Below are positions 60,740 through 64,000 of a stretch of DNA of 64,000 nt, piece by piece. The notes below the pieces were generated by a model. The model did no database searches. It worked only from the letters and a program-made list of their open reading frames with translations, and was not told the origin of the DNA. Position numbers and translations under genes: made by a program. Position 1 is the stretch's first letter, and each line of letters begins with the position of its first letter. Source of the DNA: Viscum album (taxonomy: Eukaryota; Streptophyta; Magnoliopsida; Santalales; Viscaceae); NCBI GenBank assembly GCA_963277665.1, contig OY728159.1, positions 1,018,615,343-1,018,679,342 on the forward strand, given 5' to 3'.

Positions 60740-61165
60740 CATTTTAGTAGATGTCAACATGATTGGAAAAGTACATGTAGGTATTGTCACCTAAATAGAA
60801 AATATTTCATTTCTTGAAGTAGAAAGAAGAAAATATATGCTTCGCTTTCTATGGTTGAAGCATAATATATAATTTTGAGGAGATGTTGCAGCCGTATTAT
60901 TTAGAGGAAAAAATCATTATATTATAGGATCATATTCCACCACATTCCTCTATGTGTTGATAACACTAGATAAATTATTAGATCAAGGAATCCATTTCAA
61001 CACCCAAGAATTAAGCACAATAACCTTAGGAATGACATCTTAAGAGTCCACATTCAAAAGGAAGATGTTTTTCAATGATTTATAAGTATAGACCTTAAAA
61101 TAGGTGATGTATTCATAAAAACCCTTGTTATAGAACATTCTGATTTTCTTAGGTTGTAGTAATTA
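60740..61165 (+). pseudogene. RNase H relic of the copia element
   Basis: KKIYASLSMVEA with a following YIILRRCCSRII (about 60825-60905) matches the copia ...TVALSTAEAEY.A...CC.QLLW segment, with the Glu of AEAEY at a stop. DNTR, FQHPRIKHNNLRNDILR and KPLL (about 60960-61140) match CDNTSAI, P..HSRTKHIE.RHHF.RD and TKPL.. of the domain end. Frameshifts separate the parts. Confidence 0.8.
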
Positions 61166-61966
61166 ATGAAACTCTTGAGAATACTCCCATTTAACTACAT
61201 CTAGCTTGAGGTCTTTTCATTTAGATTTTATTCTAATATATTTGAAATTCAACATTGAATAATTGAATGAGTTTTAATTTTTTATTCTTACTAATTCATA
61301 CTCATTAAAATATTTTTTTTATCCTTACTTGTATTTTGGTCTTATTATGTTCATTATTTTTTATCTCTTATCACATCCTTGAAATAATTATCTATTTGAG
61401 AGGGAGATACCTACTTTATAAATACAATTTTTTATTGTGTGGATTTTTTATCGTAAGGTTTAAATCTCTATTATGTCTTATTATTTTCTCTTTTATATGG
61501 ATGAATTGATTTATGAATTGATATTTTCATATCATTATTCTATTTAACAATATCTATGTATTTCTTCTTGATATTCATACAGTGTGATAATGATTTGGTT
61601 TCTCCAAAGGGGGAGAAGAGCTTAAAGGTTCAATTTTTTTATTTAAGTCTAATTAAGATTCTTTAAAAATGCCTTATTCATGATTATTGAAATATTTTAT
61701 TTTTTTAAAATACTTTTAAAATATTTATTTAATTTTAAAATATCTATTTAAACATTTTGATCTTTCTCATTTAAAATCAATTATTTTAATATTCTTTTAA
61801 ATTTTTACCATATGAATTCTTATTAAAATCATTTTTAATATTCTATTATGAAATATTGTATTTTTTTAGAAATTATATATTATATATTTATTTCAAATAA
61901 AAATTGTTATATGTTTTTATCTTTTTCTTAGTTACCCTTATCTTATTTCAACTGCATATGATAATA

Positions 61967-61979
61967 AAAAAGGGGAGAT
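61967..61979 (+). other. Polypurine tract of the copia element
   Basis: AAAAAGGGGAGAT immediately before TGTTCTGT fits the AAAAAGGGGGAGAT|TGTTGG junction characteristic of SIRE/Maximus elements. A second purine run at 61605-61622 (AAAGGGGGAGAAGAGCTT) is upstream, consistent with a duplicated or earlier tract. Confidence 0.75.
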
Positions 61980-62400
61980 TGTTCTGTCGCAATCTATTAG
62001 TTGTTTAACTGATCATGAACACTACTTATTAATATAACTATTTAATTGGATTATATATATGTTATTATGTATACATGTGAATTTAGAAAGATGAATCGAC
62101 AAAATAAGGTAGTCAAAGTCGATTCCCATGGACCTATCCTGGATGCATCACCAACTAGTCAGAGCCCTACCACCGGCTAGGTAGTGGACCAAATAGAAGA
62201 AGCATTCCCCTACGAGGACCACTGGCTAACCAGTGGAGGTCCACCGACCATTCAATGTGGTTAACAGTGGAACCGAGACACTTTTAGGACCATTATCCGG
62301 TTATTAGATTCCCACTCACTTGTTGATGAATCCTAGATAGTCCTGGTAATCTCCAAGAATCTAATTGGATATATAGAATCCCAAATTTGTCTTACCCAAC
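61980..62400 (+). repeat. 3' LTR of the copia element, truncated
   Basis: It starts TGTTCTGTCGC. It contains palindromic segments such as CCACTGGCTAACCAGTGG (62219-62236). The last part resembling the 5' LTR is around the TATATA near 62370; after 62400 similarity is lost, so about 700 bases appear to be missing or too diverged. Confidence 0.65.
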
Positions 62401-64000
62401 CACCACATCATTTTTAATATAAAACATAATACTGATACAATATATGATGAAAAGGTTTAGTAAATTTGTAAAATGACATTGATAAATAACATGTATATAA
62501 TAAAAATAAACATGATTTAAATCCTTATTTTTTATTCTCTTAAAATATATCATGTTCTCTTTAGTACATGAAATCACCAGAGGAAATAAATTAATGAAAT
62601 GGGTGAGCCAAAATCCCAATAAGGGGAGGAATAAAGTACATGAATCAATAGTTCATGGGTGAGACTAATAAAATCTTAATAATAGGATTAACATCATATC
62701 ATAATGAAAATAGTTGATAAATTCATGAAATGTTGAATATTCATAAATATAAAATATCAAAACATAGTGGTCGAAGACAACACATATTTTTTAATAAATC
62801 TAGCATCATTTACAAACATAAAATATGTGAATTAATGATAAAATAATAATTTTTAAAAAATTTAGCATCATGTTAACACATAATACACATAATATCAAAA
62901 AATATATGACATTACACAATACATTGTAGGGGTTTATAATTCCAAGTTCACTCAACACATCCTAAAATTATCATAATCATGCATTCCATATAGAACAAAT
63001 AAAATCATAGTCGAGAAATAAACCCATGGATAAGAATGAGTTTAGTAAATGTTTCATAAATCATAAATTCATGAATAATATTTTAGGATCCCAAATGAAT
63101 ACATGAAATTATATTTTTTCATTAAAAAGAGTCTTTTTTTAGTGGACAAGAAAAAAAAATTGATGTCAATGAAATATTTTTGAAATTAAAGTCTTTTTAA
63201 AAAATATTTTTAAATAAATTAGAATATATTTTGAAAATTTGGAAACATTTTTATCCATAAATAGAAAATATAAAGCATAATGGAAATAAATTTTATGTAC
63301 ATTATAAGAACACCCGTATAGAAACAATTTGAAAGTGGAGATAACCCAAACGAAGGATTTTGGGTTCCAGAGTCCCATTAACATAATGTCATTTCATTTA
63401 ATCAATTTCCCCTTCCTCTATGTTCAAATTTTTTTTATTAAAACTAATAAATATAATATTATTATGTTAAATTACGTAACAATTGATCTATTGTAATTAT
63501 TTGATTCTATTTTATAATATTATTTTTAAAATGTATTATTTTAATATCATGCCTCCGTTAAATTACCCTGACTAGTTTTCATTTTTCTATTTTTTTAGAA
63601 AGTTATTTATAAATGATTAAAATTAATTATTGAAGATTATAATACTTGTAATTAATAATTTATATATTACATATAATTCCTTCCATTCATCTATTCAGGT
63701 GGTGGCACTTAGAGGCTGGTAATGTCTTTGTTGGTGTCTTACCTACTGTTAATAAGACATTATCAAAATAGATGATTGACATGTAAAAATGAAATAAATG
63801 TAGTAATTAAAATATTTTAAAATTTTTAAAATACTTTTAACATAATAATTAATCAATATTATAATATTTTGGTTTTAATTCAAAAGATAGAAAATCAAGA
63901 TAAGACGAAAGTGTTAAGAGAAGTTGATGAAATCTTACTCTTTTCTCGGTGTTGTTTCTTTTCTACGACACATAACTTATTCAAATTATAGAGTTTCATT
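62401..64000. other. Unassigned AT-rich sequence at the right edge
   Basis: No LTR end or coding motif seen. Two short similar stretches (ATGGGTGAG..AAAATC..AATAAG at about 62599 and 62655) suggest a small tandem repeat. A slightly GC-richer patch at 63690-63770 has no recognisable function. Short minus-strand frames (62392-62619, 63166-63384) have no motif. Confidence 0.4.

Larger units (their letters stand above)
45473..62400 (+). mobile_element. Ty1/copia retrotransposon (SIRE/Maximus-like), split by element B
   Basis: Removing element B with one copy of its TATAT duplication (45663-56038) leaves about 6.5 kb: a 5' LTR (45473-45662 plus 56039-56973), decayed PBS, gag, protease, integrase, RT, RNase H, purine tract and a 3' LTR start at 61980. 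Integrase before RT is the copia order. The gag signature (EELIG.IMTYE), the integrase residues and the AAAAAGGGGAGAT|TGTT boundary are those of SIRE/Maximus elements. The RT C-terminal half is missing and the 3' LTR stops resembling the 5' copy near 62400. All domains hold stops. Confidence 0.85.

Overview
This window looks like intergenic DNA from a large, repeat-rich plant nuclear genome. It is strongly AT-rich. I found no host gene, no tRNA or rRNA gene and no intact long reading frame. Almost everything recognisable belongs to decayed LTR retrotransposons: Ty3/gypsy chromovirus-like elements plus one Ty1/copia element of SIRE/Maximus type. Primer-binding sites where visible match the 3' end of initiator tRNA-Met, as is usual in plants. 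The family mix, the very long LTRs (2-4.6 kb) and the heavy C-to-T decay suggest a large-genome angiosperm, possibly a monocot, but the species cannot be named from the sequence.

Layout. (1) 1-1030: a minus-strand gypsy protease/RT relic running off the left edge. (2) 2206-11338: a very old plus-strand gypsy element ('element I') with two diverged ~2.05 kb LTRs and readable relics of zinc knuckle, protease, RT, RNase H, integrase and its C-terminus. (3) 12066-27256: a minus-strand chromovirus ('element A') with two 2,144 bp LTRs, a perfect 5-bp target duplication (AAGGA), PBS, PPT, and gag-PR-RT-RH-IN-chromodomain order. It is interrupted by a 4,584 bp solo LTR (17907-22490) with its own duplication (GTAAA). 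(4) 29436 to about 38552: a minus-strand gypsy element ('element C') with ~2.6 kb LTRs inside an extremely AT-rich tract (28961-29435 and 38553-39600). (5) 45473 to about 62400: a plus-strand SIRE-like copia element whose 5' LTR is split by (6) 45663-56033, a plus-strand gypsy element ('element B') with 3.4-3.9 kb LTRs, a deleted 3.0 kb interior and target duplication TATAT. The stretches 11339-12060, 27262-28960, 39601-45472 and 62400-64000 hold no feature I can name.

The window is best read as a history of nested insertions: the solo LTR went into A's gag-pol, and B went into the copia 5' LTR. All coding regions are broken by many stops and frameshifts, so nothing here is expected to act as an autonomous element. 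The most interesting material is non-coding: dense near-palindromic 12-13 bp motifs in the U3 and leader of element A, a contracted U3 repeat array and GC-rich tandem blocks in the LTRs of element B, and the promoter-bearing 4.6 kb solo LTR. I saw no convincing new biological system.
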